Part shown: positions 31,937 to 43,855 of the stretch, piece by piece | Numbering within the stretch: position 1 is the first letter of the stretch | Layout of the letters: each line of letters starts with the position of its first letter | Origin: Capniomyces stellatus | Lineage: Eukaryota > Kickxellomycota > Harpellomycetes > Harpellales > Legeriomycetaceae | Assembly: GCA_001661515.1 (NCBI GenBank) | Contig: LUVW01000024.1 | Coordinates: 83,430-147,429 of the forward strand | DNA: 64,000 bases | Direction: 5' to 3' | Program-made: the position numbers and the translations under genes | Notes under the pieces: model-generated | What the model was told of the DNA's origin: nothing | The model's database searches: none | What the model saw: only the letters and a program-made list of their open reading frames with translations

Positions 31937-33592
31937 CTATGGAAAAATATGCGAGATTGTCAGCTTGTCCATTTTGCGAATTGGTGCAGGCAGTCTCATG
32001 CTATTTTCAGTCAGCAAGTGTTTCAATGCCTCGATGTCATCATTGTATATGTGCAGATATTCCGCGTCAAACTTGACTTTCCAATCCTCCAACAAACTTG
32101 CTTGCGACTCAGCCGCCTGTTCTGGCAAACTATCTTTGGAGTCAATGTAGTAAACAACCTTGATTCCGTTTTCAAATGATTCCAATACAGTTGCATCGTT
32201 TTTATTGTTAAAAGTGCGTATTCCCCAACCAGTAACCCATATCAGAATTTCAGGTTGGTTTAGATGTATATCCTCGATTATAAAGTGGTATGATGCATGG
32301 GCAGACACGCGTTGCAGGATATCTTGAATAAGAATTTCGGCAAAGCTTTTTTTGATATTTATTGTCGCAACATCTTGTGATTCGCCCCCAAACAGTTCAA
32401 ACGTAACCTTGTGTTGCAATAGCTGCAGTATAACCTGGCTGACTCCCTGCTCTTTATCTTCGATATCCAGATGTAGCCATTCGCCTAGCTTTGCATCACA
32501 GCCACTGCATCTGGCCAAATCAATCTCCTACACATAAAACATAATCATTGTGTACTTTTAGCTCTGTTTATAAATTATAGTTTGTTGGTAGGCGTAAAGT
32601 TTTACAATTGTTAAAAGAAATCCAACCTTGTTTGTCAAACTTATAATCTCAGACTTAACCGCCGATTCTAGTATCGAGCTTTTACTAACAAAAACCTGTG
32701 TGTCGCCAACTTTAATGGTATGCAAGTAGCCGCTTTTAATGGAAAAATCAACCATTCTCTTTGCTGAAGCGGCTTTTTCATTTGAATCTTTGTCTTTTTC
32801 GCCTTCTTTACCGCCGACTACTGAAGTATTGGTATTTTCAGAAGCACCTGTACTTGTTTCCAAATTATCAAAGTTTCTGAATATACTCATTTTCTCTAAA
32901 TTCATTCGAAACTTTTCTCCCTCTGGGTGGCAAACCCAATAGTCAACCATTTCAGACCAATACTCGGTGGGCAGGTCCAAAACGTTCCACAGCTTTAGTT
33001 TAGGGTTTGCTGTTTTATTGGTCTCAATCAACTCCTCAATACGCGTCAGCTGTTTGTCACAGCTTCTACATTTTACAAGGCGCATGTTCTCCAAGCAAGA
33101 CTTACCTAGCTTGTTGGTTTCTTCAAGCAGCATTGTAGTCAGCTCTGTTATCCTCTTAGGAGCAGCTTTGCTTTTACTTTTTTCACAAAACCCGCCCTGG
33201 CTCTTGCCATATCCACCATTACCAATTGTCGTCTCTTTAACTCCATTCAAAGTTTGGGACCCATCTTTAATCGGCAAACGTGCTTTGAATTCAACTACTT
33301 TCATCCTAACTCTGAGAAGCTCGTTGTTGCTATCAGGCTGTATTGAAATTTGTGTTTGATTTGGATCTATTATTGCTGGTAGACTAATTTCCTCCGCCCA
33401 AACGGCCTCGTCCACCACCTTTATTCCTACTTTGAGTCCTTCATTGCTCTGTTCAAACACCAGATCGCTTAACCTTTGAGCTACCTTTGCTGGCAAAGTT
33501 ATGTATAACTCGATAAGTGACAGATTTGGCAAGGATTCAATGTATAATCGAAGTGTTCCAGTTTCCCCCCACAGCTCTTTCGAATCCGCCAT
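31937..33592 (-). CDS. UBE3D: UBE3D-like E2-binding HECT_2 E3 ligase
   Basis: Two exons on the minus strand, 32627-33592 and 31937-32527, with one 99-bp phase-0 intron, give 518 aa (human UBE3D is 389). Family marks are LPTEYWSEMVDYWVCHPE (residues 207-224), the Cys pair CRSC (175-178) and CSGC (329-332) in CSGCDAKLGEW, and the C-terminal ILIWVTGWGI strand. UBE3D-type proteins bind E2 enzymes and transfer ubiquitin, and are grouped as HECT_2/DUF2351. The Cys pairs are probably metal ligands. Two low-complexity insertions (near residues 110-140 and 240-275) account for the extra length. The donor, GTTGGA, is weak, but skipping the intron meets a stop within about 23 codons. Confidence 0.9.
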
Positions 33593-33996
33593 TTGTTATG
33601 TACTTGAAATGTGAGCAAACAATAAATAGTAATAATGTTAAAGGAAAAGGAAAAAAAAAAGGATCTTGTATTTTAGAACCAAATAAATCCTTGCTTTATG
33701 TTTGGTGAATGTATAGAAACGATTCCTCAACTATTTTGCTCTCGTTGCACTTTTTTACAAATTTAGTTAAACTTAAAATTTGTCCATTTACAATTATTTT
33801 TGTTAACTTTAACTTTTAGCTTTTGAATTTTTATAAAAACCGAATCCCTAGTTAATGCACGATACCTTTATTGACTCTGTTTAAAAACAAAGTCGTCGAT
33901 GCCATTACAATCAAGTTTAGTAACAAATTCATTGAAAGAATTTGCAATATTTAATCACTGTATATCATTCTTACAATTTTTAAAATAATCGTTCTA
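33593..33996. other. Intergenic spacer at island boundary
   Basis: AT-rich DNA between UBE3D and the first LTR-like repeat. No gene or repeat is recognised. Confidence 0.5.
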
Positions 33997-34356
33997 TGTC
34001 TTTCCGGCTATAAAAGTCACTAACAAATAATTTTCTTATTTGCTAGTCATTAACCGATCTCACTCGAGATCGTCTGTATCTGATGTTATATACATTTTAT
34101 TGCTAAGTAAAAACTAGAAAGATTCCCTCTTTTTGAGTCAAATATCATATCCTTATAACTAACTAAATAAATAACTAACTAAATAAATAACTAACTAAAT
34201 AAATAAAATAACTTAAATAATTAATAATAATAATGAGCACATCCAATCGAACCTCTAAATACTGTTGATAAAACCACAAGGGGACAAAACTCAACTGTAC
34301 ATAGCTGTTTGATTATATTATCCACTATTACTTTTGGTCGTATTATATATACGACA
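33997..34356 (-). mobile_element. LTR, family A, copy 1 (3' LTR with adjacent polypurine tract)
   Basis: In minus orientation it begins TGTCGTATATATAATACGAC at 34356. It shares the body with the copies at 44668-45057 and 45844-46233, including tandem AACTAAATAAATA blocks and GAGATCGTC. The far end (near 33997) is diverged. Just upstream of its TG end on the minus strand lies TTGGTGGGGGGGAC, a good polypurine tract, preceded by about 80 bp of open frame (34357-34441) that looks like the C-terminus of a pol ORF. This marks it as the 3' LTR of a minus-strand retrotransposon whose interior is otherwise lost. Confidence 0.7.
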
Positions 34357-34742
34357 GTCCCCCCCACCAATCTTGAGGCTCCGTCTCAACAAGTTGCACT
34401 TCTCTAAACTGTTTTAAAGTAGTAGCAATTCTTCGCGTCGTTGTTATGAACCACTATTGTTCATAAGATATAATAAGTAGGTGTTTAAGGTTTATTTGTG
34501 ATAAAGACTAATAAAGTTTGATAGATAAAAACAATTGTTGTTCCGATTGACTTTTCACTAAATTCAATCGTACCAGTTTATATACTTTTCCAAGTATATA
34601 GACATTGTCATAAAATACTAATATAAATATAATGCAGTTAAGTCTTTGCTCAACTACAATAACTAATAATATAACTAATAATATAAACTAATAAGAATAA
34701 TTAAAATAGTTAAACATGTTTACCATACTCAATGTGTGTTGC

Positions 34743-34791
34743 ATGTGTTAACGCGTGTACAAAGTATGAGTTTGTACATGCGTCAACACAT
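34743..34791. repeat. 21-bp near-perfect inverted repeat
   Basis: Arms at 34743-34763 and 34771-34791 around a 7-nt loop GTATGAG; two mismatched pairs. A second palindrome, CCATATGTTTAA and its complement around TATTCG, follows at 34834-34863. Both lie just upstream of the transposase remnant. Confidence 0.8.
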
Positions 34792-34875
34792 TTAATACAC
34801 ATATAGCATGTTAAACACGTTTAGTTCATAAAACCATATGTTTAATATTCGTTAAACATATGGGATCATTACAGT

Positions 34876-35103
34876 TGGTCAGCTCAATCACCAGACATGA
34901 ATCCGATTGAACACCTCTGGCACCACCTGAAGCTAAAATTGACTGAGTACGATATCAAAGCGACCAGTGTGCACGAACTATGGAATCGATGCGACAACGA
35001 ATAGAATAAATTTAATAAGGACATCTGGCAAAAGTATATAGAATCAATGCCGGCTCGAATCAAGGCAGTACTCGCTGCAAAAGGGGGGCATACGAGATAC
35101 TAG
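34876..35103 (+). pseudogene. Tc1/mariner transposase C-terminal remnant
   Basis: The frame reads WSAQSPDMNPIEHLWHHLK, the classic Tc1/mariner segment carrying the third catalytic acid in NPIE, and ends KAVLAAKGGHTRY before a stop. An in-frame TAG after CDNE (35012-35014) breaks it. The N-terminal domains and the first two catalytic Asp residues are absent from the sequence to the left, so the element is 5'-truncated and dead. A terminal inverted repeat fitting the same element follows at 35295-35322. Confidence 0.9.
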
Positions 35104-35294
35104 TTTTTTATTTGCAAAAATTTTCGAATGACGATTTTTTACTAATTAGGTCTTAATTATTCAACATGATCATTAATACAAAGATTGAACTATGTTTGTG
35201 ATACTATGTTTAGCCGTCTACATAATGGTGTTTATTTCAACACAATCAGATCAATATTGACAAAGTTACATAGTTTTCAAAATTAAAAAAAAAA

Positions 35295-35322
35295 CATTCG
35301 AAAAATTTTGCGACCCACTGTA
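35295..35322. repeat. Tc1-type terminal inverted repeat (right end)
   Basis: In reverse it reads TACAGTGGGTCGCAAAATTT, the typical Tc1 terminus, next to a TA. It lies about 190 bp past the transposase stop. No matching left TIR was found in the window, which agrees with truncation. Confidence 0.75.
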
Positions 35323-35679
35323 TAGATGTAAGGATCCAATAAAGCACTTCGATTTAATAGTTAAATAGTTTTATTAATTTATCAATTCAATTTATAGTTA
35401 ACAATTCATTACGTAATCCATTAGCTTAAAAGCCTTAGTCCTTTTCAACTTTTATACACTAAGTCTTTTAATCTCGTTTACATCTTAGTCAATAAACGAT
35501 TTCTTATACCATATATCTTTACATATATAGTCACTTCATTATTGAATCATAACAATTTCAGCCAATAAAAATTATTGAAACACCAAACTTGGGTTATTTA
35601 ACAAGCGCCACCTAAAAAACAACTATACCAACAAACAAGCTAATCAATTGATTACTGTGCGTTTGGTTTGGTTTTGAAA

Positions 35680-35720
35680 ATAAAATTGAAAATTTTGGGA
35701 CAATTGTGCCGCTCACTGTA
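35680..35720. repeat. Second Tc1/mariner-like terminus
   Basis: In reverse it begins TACAGTGAGCGGCACAATTG, a different but related TIR. It is probably the end of another decayed Tc1-family element. No coding trace of it is seen. Confidence 0.5.
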
Positions 35721-36428
35721 GGTTAGTTTAAGTTTATAAATTAACATTTATATAGTATTCTGTTAGCTTTTGTTTAACGCCAAAACTTCTATAAATACTT
35801 GACCGTTTTCGCATTTTTGAAAAAAAGGTCAAGTGAAATATTTCTTATTCAATAATAAATAATATTCACTATTCCTTGTCCCGTCCACGTTCCTAATAAT
35901 CATAACATTTATAGCAAATGTATAAATAAATACACTGCTATATTTCGAACACCCTCAATACAGCAGCTATCACCTTGATACTTCCCCAGAGTATGCATCT
36001 AGCTTCTAGCTATCTTTTAAGCTATCAAGCTCTACACTTTACATAGTATATTATTATTTTACATTATTTGTATTCTATTTTATATCTTATTCACATTACA
36101 TTCTTCATCTACTTTATCTTCATTGATAAAGTATTTAAATGATCGAATCGGGTGTAACTTGATGTCAAGAATAGGTAATAATAGAAAATAAGTGCCAATA
36201 GGCAAAGTTATAATGGTTTTGAAGTTGGTTATTTAAAGAGAACAGAGACAATTGTTGTCAGATGAGGATTGTTTTTCCACAACAATCCTCCACTATTTAT
36301 AGAAAATAGTTCTGACAAAACTAGAACTAAAACTAAGACTAAAACTTAAAACTAAAATTAAAACTAAAATTAAAACTAAAACTAAAACTATGACTAGACT
36401 AAACTAAACTAACTAAAACTAAATAGTA

Positions 36429-36599
36429 ATATTGCAATTCCGCAGTTCAGAATTGCGTCATACTAAGTGAATCATGACGGCGGAATAAATAAAAATAAGT
36501 AAAGTAATTAAATCACGCAATTATTAATGAATTAAATCAAGACTAAAATATATTGCAATTCCGCAGTTCGGAATTGCGTCATACTAAGCGAATCATGAC
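36429..36599. repeat. Direct repeats with internal hairpin, about 50 bp each
   Basis: Two copies, 36429-36478 and 36550-36599, both contain GCAATTCCGCAGTTC followed by GAATTGCGTCATACTAAG and GAATCATGAC. GCAATTC and GAATTGC form a hairpin. GAATCATGACA resembles a TG...CA-type LTR end (family B/C style), so these may be LTR 3' termini left at this site. Confidence 0.65.
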
Positions 36600-36704
36600 A
36601 CTTGATAACACAAATTCGATCAATGTTATTATTCACTCAATAAACATTGTTTAAACATTCTTAACATTACAATTCAAACATTCTCAACTCCACATCTTAA
36701 TATT

Positions 36705-37276
36705 AGGTTGGACCAAGATAACTGGGATGGTTCCATGTGGAAAGCCATGTTAGTGATCAGAAGCATGAGGAATAAATCGACCAAGTACTCACCAGCAGAG
36801 TTACTTTACGGCACCCAGTTAAATACACCGACAACGTGGACGCCCTCAGGCGAAGTAGAGGAGTTAGAAGAAGCCATCACGAACCGCATCGAACAAATTG
36901 AGAATGCAATACCAGAATTACGAAGCTTAGGCTATAAGAATTTAGTAAAAGCAAAGAATTACGATAAGAAAAGGTATACTCACGTAGTTAAACAATTCAC
37001 ATTTAAAATAAATGATAGAGTACTTAAGTATGTAGAACAGCTACAAACAAAGTTTGAACCGGTCTGGGAAGGGCCGTTCACGATCACACGGATACTCGAG
37101 AAGGGTACATACATAATAGTGGACGATAGAGGAAACAGAGACCTCGTACACGGGGATCGACTTAAAATGTATCACGAAGCGACACAAATGATTCCGGTAG
37201 TAAGTAGCGGTAGATTGAGACCCACTCTCAGTAGGTTCAAAAAAGTATTAATGCTTGCCGAGGACGACGAAGCATA
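36705..37276 (+). pseudogene. Ty3/gypsy integrase C-terminal fragment
   Basis: An open frame of about 190 codons without a start starts abruptly after 36704. It carries RSMRNKSTKYSPAELLYGTQ (the end of the integrase core, as in Ty3/gypsy pol) and the GPY/F-type module FEPVWEGPFTITRILEKGTY followed by LVHGDRLK. The upstream catalytic part, reverse transcriptase and RNase H are missing. The stop is followed by TTGCTGGGGGTC, a polypurine tract, and an LTR-like TGTCATATG start at 37290, the normal order at the 3' end of an element. Truncated remnant on the plus strand. Confidence 0.88.
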
Positions 37277-37289
37277 GTTGCTGGGGGTC

Positions 37290-39528
37290 TGTCATATGAA
37301 ATATGACTAACCAGTCGATAATTACTAATAAGAAGTTTTTTTGTAGCCCATGGGGTTTGTTTATTCTTATTAAGTTTATCGATTGGATAACAGTTTCAGT
37401 ATAACCTTAGTTTTAGTTAGTTACTTTTTAGTTATTTTATTTTATAGTTCCAAATTTTAGTGATTACAATAGTTTTTTCCAAAAAGTTGAATCTTCCTGC
37501 TTAAATAAAAAACACACATTTTAGACAGCTAAGAAACAGAACATTGAAAGATACACTTATAGTTTTAATCATTAATAATATATAGGCTTTAGTATCTTTA
37601 AGATTAGATTTAATTAGATTAACCATATATTCAGATATAAATTATAATCCGATCGATAGTCGGAATACTAAACAAATAGACAATTTAGATATAACAATTT
37701 GTTGTATGTAAATACAACATGAAAATGTTATAAGTTGTTGGTTAATAGTTATGGTTTTATCCTACGGGTTTTTACATAACATTAACCCAATAATTATAAA
37801 ATTCGTTTACTTATTTTATTATTTATTTTGTTATAGTTTTATTTTATATATTTAGTTAATATTTTCAGTTAATTAGTTAGTTTTATGGCATTGGGTTGAA
37901 CAGTGTCTTTTATTTTATAAGTAGTTTATTTTATAATTATAATAAGTCCAAAACATATAAGAGAAGAAGATCAATAGTAGATCATTTTTAATTAGTTAAC
38001 ATAACACATTTGGTGTTATATCTTAGGTCAGGTGCTCAGTCAATTGGACGGTGCCGATAAATCTAACAAATTTTGTCATATGAAATAGTATGACAAGGGG
38101 AGGAGTCAACCAATAGGTTTTCCCCGAAAGGGTTTTACTAGAGGGGAAGCTCTGAGAGTAAAGTTATTATTATTCTTTAGTTTATTTAGTTTATTTAGTT
38201 TATTTAGTCTATTTAGTTTACTATAACTATTATAGGTTCAAATGTGTATTTTGAATCTCTGTCTTTACCTTAAATAAAAAGTAATAACCAACGGAAATGG
38301 AAGTCGAGAGAAAATAGGGGTTTCGTCGAGAGTAGTGTTATAGTTAGAAATAGAATAGAACCAACTTATATAGTTATAATCAGATATATGATACGGTAAA
38401 GAATAGTGTCTTTGAGATTAATTTTAATTAGACTAACAAGTTCATAATAGATTATTTAAATATATATACCAATCATAAATTGGACAAGCTAAAGAAAGGA
38501 AAATTAGCACAACAATTTGTTGTATATAAATACAACATAAAAATACAATAGTTATTAATCAATGCATATGGTTTTCGCCCACGGGTTTTTACATAGCATT
38601 GCCTAATAACTATAGCATTTCTTTCATTTATTATAATTCTATTATTTTAATATTAATTATTAGTTATTCATATTTTTATTTAATTATTTAGTCGTTAGTT
38701 TTATTTAAATAGTTTCTTTTATGACATCGGATCGAACCTTGTCTTTTATTTTATAAGTAGTACATTTTATATTAATAAACAGTCCAAAACGCAAATAGTA
38801 GATAGATAATTAAAAATCTTACAAATTTGTAGAATTTCGTTCGTGCCCGGATTGTTGTCCAAACTATTCTATCAAAATTGTTTATTGTTTATTGTTTATA
38901 CAACCTAATTCTTATGGTTTACTATTATTGGAAATTCATTTATTTATTAAAAAGAAAGACCTGGATTCAAAAAAGTTGAGCACCATCTTTTTTTGTACCA
39001 GAAATTGTGAAAAATAAAACTAACTAAAATATAACTAACTTAAATAAAACTAACTAAAATATTAATGTTATCAAACTAACCAAATGACTCGCTGTCAAAA
39101 ACCACGAGGGGCAAAAATACAGCGACTCCAGAAATTAGTTTGATATCAATTTATATATATTTACTAGTGTAAATATATGTTAAACTAGTGTTGTATTATA
39201 TATACAACAAATTTGTCATATGAAATAGTATGACAGGAGGAGGAGCCAACCAATAGGTTTTCCCCGAAAGGGTTTTACTAGAGGGGAAGCTCTGAGAGTA
39301 AAGTTATTATTATTCTTTAGTTTATTTAGTTTATTTAGTTTATTTAGTCTATTTAGTTTACTATAACTATTATAGGTTCAAATGTGTATTTTGAATCTCT
39401 GTCTTTACCTTATAAAAAGTAATAACCAACGGAAATGGAAGTCGAGAGAAAATAGGGGTTTCGTCGAGAGTAGAGTTATAGTTAGAAATAGAATAGAACC
39501 AACTTATATAGTTATAATCAGATATATG
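37290..39528 (+). mobile_element. Family B LTR-like repeats, three starts, partly nested
   Basis: LTR-like starts reading TGTCATATGAAATA occur at 37290, 38074 and 39214. The block after the second start (about 38074-38395) recurs almost exactly after the third (about 39214-39528), including GGTTTTCCCCGAAAGGG and TCTGAGAGTAAAG. The segments 37540-37900 and 38400-38770 are also related (shared ACAATTTGTTGTAT and GGGTTTTTACATA). The first copy follows the polypurine tract of the gypsy fragment. Exact 3' ends could not be fixed by eye. Confidence 0.65.
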
Positions 39529-39797
39529 TGTCAGGAAAAGAAACTAAGTATTATAATGTTTATTTTAAATATTAAAAGGCTTGGATTTATTTTATTAAAA
39601 CTTGGAAAAACATAAAGATATTTTATCGCTAAGAATCTTAGCAATAAAATCCTAAACTATTTATATATTTTAAAACTAAATAAAAAATAGAAAAATTATA
39701 AAAAGAATAAATGGCAAAATGCCAAGAGCTTGGCATTTTGTAATTTAATTAAAAATGTATGATTTTTTTTGTGGAATGACATGATTGGATCATGACA
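39529..39797 (-). mobile_element. LTR, family C (3' LTR of minus-strand chromovirus)
   Basis: On the minus strand it starts TGTCATGATCC at 39797 and ends CTTTTCCTGACA at 39529 (269 bp, TG...CA). The polypurine tract AAGGAGGAGTGA lies directly upstream of the start and the chromodomain ORF just before that. The left side sits within the third family-B repeat, at the point where the family-B copy at 38390 continues without it, so this LTR inserted into family B. Confidence 0.7.
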
Positions 39798-39818
39798 TCA
39801 CTCCTCCTTAAGGCGCAC

Positions 39819-40163
39819 TCAAGGGCCTGGCTTGTTTGGATAAGCCGCGTGGTATTCGGCTAACAGTTCGGGTGCATTGACATCGGACGCGTCCTCCCAT
39901 GTCCTGTCTTCAGGCGCATATCCCTTCCAGTCAATCAGATACTTCAGTTTGCCTTTCAATTTCTTAGAATCAAGTATGGCTGATACTTCAAATTCTAGTT
40001 GGTTATCAACCATAATTGGAAGTGGGGTTTCCTGAACGCGGTTTGAGAACGGGGTGGTGTTAAAATGTTTGAGAAGCGATACGTGGAACACAGGGTATAC
40101 GTGCATTGATTCTGGTAGCTTGAGCCTCGCTGCCACTGGGTTGACCATCTCAAGGATTTCAAA
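39819..40163 (-). pseudogene. Chromovirus integrase C-terminus with chromodomain
   Basis: The minus-strand frame reads FEILEMVNPVAARLKLP, HVYPVFHVSLLKHF, then the chromodomain ILDSKKLKGKLKYLIDWKGY, PEDRTWEDASDV and ELLAEYHAAYP before the stop. This is the standard end of Ty3/gypsy chromovirus pol; the chromodomain steers integration to modified histones. The frame breaks at a single N (40164), beyond which the sequence is unrelated, so the rest of the element is missing or misjoined. Confidence 0.9.
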
Positions 40164-40728
40164 NACTGACTTTGTATTTATATCTTTTAAACAAAAAGAC
40201 AAATTAAAATAAAAATGTTAAATTGGGTCAAAATCAATGCAACTGGTTTGCTTTTGAGCCTGGTGAAGATCCAAGTAAAGATAAAATAACATTTTTCCTT
40301 GACTTGACCCCTAAAAACACTAAAGAACAAACTGAAATAATTTGATACTCTTTTAATATAGCTAGACTGTAAAACTTTATACATTTATTAACGTTCATAT
40401 TAATAAATTTCAATAAAAAAATAAATAAATAAAAACAGCGAACTGTCAATTGGATTCACCAATTTAATCCAGCATTTTTTGATTGGACTGCGGAATTGTT
40501 TAATTCGGTTTTGGTGCTATTTTCCGCAGTTTATTCAGACTTCAATTTTTCAATTCTTCGACGAAAAGCCAAATCAACGGTATCACTTTTTCTTACTATC
40601 CACCCACTCGACTCTTGTAAAGCACATTCTAAATCACGTACCACACACCACTCCTTCAACTGAGCATTTAGACTTGGTGTGAGCACCACTTAATAACCAA
40701 ACAACACTTTGTGCCAAACCCACATTGT
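40164..40728. other. Spacer after single-N join
   Basis: The N at 40164 probably marks an assembly join. The next 560 bp are AT-rich without a recognised gene. A GCGGAATTG-containing stretch near 40489-40520 recalls the hairpin repeats at 36429-36599. Confidence 0.45.
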
Positions 40729-41615
40729 TCAGCAACTGACCTTTATATCAACCGAATCGCCACCAGCGTGTTTCCTGACCCAGTTTATGCGACTAAAAGC
40801 TCGAGTAAAATAGCCCTTTGATCCTCTTAATTCACATTCAAGTCCAGTGACCGGGTATTTATTCGGTCTATTGCCTGAAGATGCAATACCGACCAATATA
40901 TTGTTTTTGGTGCATGGTTTATAAACAGGCCCATCTGTATCTCCATAAAATAGTGTTGCTTTTGGTGATACATCTAAACAATATGTGGCACTGTTATTTG
41001 TATCAGCTCATGCATGGTTTAAAGCCTTGAACAGCTTTGTTTTAGAAATAGCAATATTTGCTGCTTTTGAATTACTTGGTTTATTCTGTGTTGCTGCATT
41101 GTTAGTTCCCCACCCAGCAATTACTAAATTTAAACTGTGACTTTTGTATTCGCTGTATATCTTTGCAGTAGTAATATCGGCTGATTTGAAATATTTTTTT
41201 AACCAGATCAGTGCAATGTCGTTTTGACTTGTATTCGGTTTGTGTGTAATTCTTGTGAATGATAGTCTTTTCTACAAGGGTTCTATCATAGCAATTTATT
41301 ATTGTGACATAGTCGTATAACCTTGATCTACTAAAAACAGCAAATGGGTCCCAAACACTATTTGCATCAGTATCATCATCATTTCTAAAGCAGTAAGCTG
41401 CACTAAGTAAAAGCCGCTGCGTAATTAGCGTTACACCTCTTCCTTTTTCACTAAAAAGCATTTGAGAGATGAAAAGTCTCCAAATATCAGTGGATTTGCT
41501 GTAATATCCATTAAGGCCTCCCAATATTCCATTTGTTCGATTTATTCGCAGATACTGTTGACCCTGAAATCGACAAGGCGTGCATGAAGAATATCGCTTG
41601 TGACAGAGTACGCGT
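40729..41615 (-). pseudogene. S1-family serine protease pseudogene
   Basis: This is a paralogue of the proteases at 48580 and 52551 (minus strand), broken along its length. The start codon is ACG at the position aligned to the paralogues' ATG. A signal-peptide-like stretch (LSQAIFFMHALSISGSTVSA) is followed by frameshifts. The catalytic His region reads SAAYCF instead of TAAHCF, and GDSGGP has become GDTDGP, so His57 and Ser195 are both lost. The C-terminal part from YCLDVSPKATLFYG to DSVDIKVSC is still readable up to a TGA. Upstream DNA resembles the paralogues' promoters, so it arose by duplication and then decayed. Confidence 0.88.
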
Positions 41616-43855
41616 TTTATACTACCGGCTACTATTTTTTGATGTTTGGGTGTGTTTCCGGTGACTAGTTTGGTTACGAAGTTGTCGTGGATTAATTATA
41701 ACCACGGGTAATGGTATATGCTTTAACGGTTTTCCTATCACGACGTTTTTTATCCGAAAAGCTACGAGTACCATATTTTATTTTACTATATTATATTATA
41801 CACAATACTACTAACATCTTATTATTACAGACATCTATTCTTGCGCATTGATAAGCCGTGCCGATGGGGAAATAGCTGAATACAATAGCTCTTTTGCTAC
41901 AAAGAGCCTTTGTGATCAATAGGGTGCTTGATTTTAATAGATAATTTTTTCATTCTAACTACATTTATTACATATTATATATTATCTTAATACTTTAAGC
42001 CATTAGGGAACCTTTTTGATAAAGTGTTTTTACTAATGAATAGTGTCTCAGTTTATATACAGCTATAGCGCGCTGTATGAGCACAGTGTGATTAGGGTCT
42101 TTTCTAAAAATGTCAAATGTCTACTCTTAATAAACATTATAACTATACACTTACTTGTGTTGTCTGAGATTAGCAAATTTTCACCACAACAATACTACTA
42201 CCACTACTATTGCTATTAATACTACAGCTACTACTACAGCTACAACTATTATTACTATTCTTATTACTACTACTAATCCCACTTTGGATTAAAATAAAAT
42301 CAACCTACCAAGTACACCTACTAGTAAAGAAAACACTCTAGGTACTGAGATCAAACCCTAATATAGAAAATTTAGGTACAGTTCTGCCAAAAAGCTGATT
42401 ACAAATGGCAGCTTGATAATCACAATTACTTGTGTATATCCAGTCGTTTTACTTCAAACTAGCACCTAATCAATAATTATTCACTTTATTATGTATGTTT
42501 TAGTACTGCTCGAGACACTGGTTAACTAAAAGGCAAAGAGTCATGATATCAATGCCTCTATTTAAATATACAGCATATTTCTGCCTTGATATATGGCGAT
42601 CTTGATATTAAAAATACACTTGACTCGGATCTGACTGACAAAATACGAATAAAAAAAAGCTGGATATCTACAATGTCTATAACAGAGCCTCGATTCTACA
42701 AGTTGATGATTGCTTGTAATAGAGCCCAAGTAGTAATGGCTTAGTGGGTTTACAGCGAGTTTAAAACACTGTTTCAGCTATTTGAAAATACTCAAAACCA
42801 ACATTCAAACCTGGCCTAGCACCTAGTCTACTGAGCTTGTAATGACCAAACGCAATACTTTAAAAATTCCCTGTTTTACTTTTCCAAACAAACAGCTATG
42901 TCTCCAAGGATCCGCAGGATGAACGCCATAATCAGATCCATGAGTAGTAAACCCATTTGGAAACAATTTATTTATCAGCTTTAATAGTTTCGACAGTGTT
43001 GTACTAACCAGAGTCAATATCAAATAACGGGAATATTCAACTAAACCATTAAATCATCACAATTCAACTCTAGCTTCTATAAACAGACCAGTATTTCTAT
43101 ATCACCCAGCCTGACCAAGCACAACCATTCAGCAGCAATCACTTTTGGTCTAGTTGATATATCTCCATTGAAAAATTGGTCGAGATACTCTTCAATCAAC
43201 CGAATAACGATTATTCATGTCAATCTAATCCCTAACTCTCTGGTTATTTTCTATGACTGCAGTATCCTCAACAACTCTATAAACACTGTCATAAGAATAC
43301 CTGTCTACTACCACTCTTACCTTCCATACCGCTCTACCAACATAAAATCAACAACTCACTAACAACTCACAAACACAATATCTCGTCTATAATATGATAA
43401 CCAGTTTCCATTATTTAAATATTGTTGATCCTTGGCTGATCTCTGAATATAAACCATTTCAAAATACCACTACAAACCGACTTGAACCACCAAACCATTA
43501 CTTACCAGGCTACTCCACGTAAATAAAATATCACTGCTGATTTAGTACCAAGACCAACACGTCCAACTTGGCTTCATCTTTTTTCTGATCAATATTCCCA
43601 AAATAACAATCAGAACTACCCACCCTTTCCAGCTCTGAATTGATCAAACACCGCCACAAGTTACTAGCAGAAACCAACCAACCCGAAATCAAGCCAACCA
43701 TATTTATATTCCACACCTATCTATATTGCTGTAATTACACACTGCTAAGCCACTATTCTAATCTGATATTGTACTATCTCTAGGCCACATAAACACAGAC
43801 ACAGAAAATTGTATAAATAATTACTAGTGGACCAACACCAACTGAATAATATAGC
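41616..43855. other. Gene-poor accessory DNA
   Basis: About 2.2 kb of AT-rich sequence. It includes CTA/ATT trinucleotide-rich DNA near 42183-42280 and scattered short open frames without domains. The first 150 bp resemble the promoter shared by the S1 proteases. No gene can be supported. Confidence 0.45.

Noticed and set aside
34442..34874. Possible LTR, TGTTATGAAC to ATCATTACA, next to the Tc1 remnant
   Set aside because: Has TG...CA ends but no second copy, polypurine tract or target duplication; part of the right end may belong to the transposase frame.
36240..36310. Short inverted repeat near 36270 (GAGGATTGTT...AACAATCCTC)
   Set aside because: Noted as a hairpin, but it is short, isolated and not tied to any element end.
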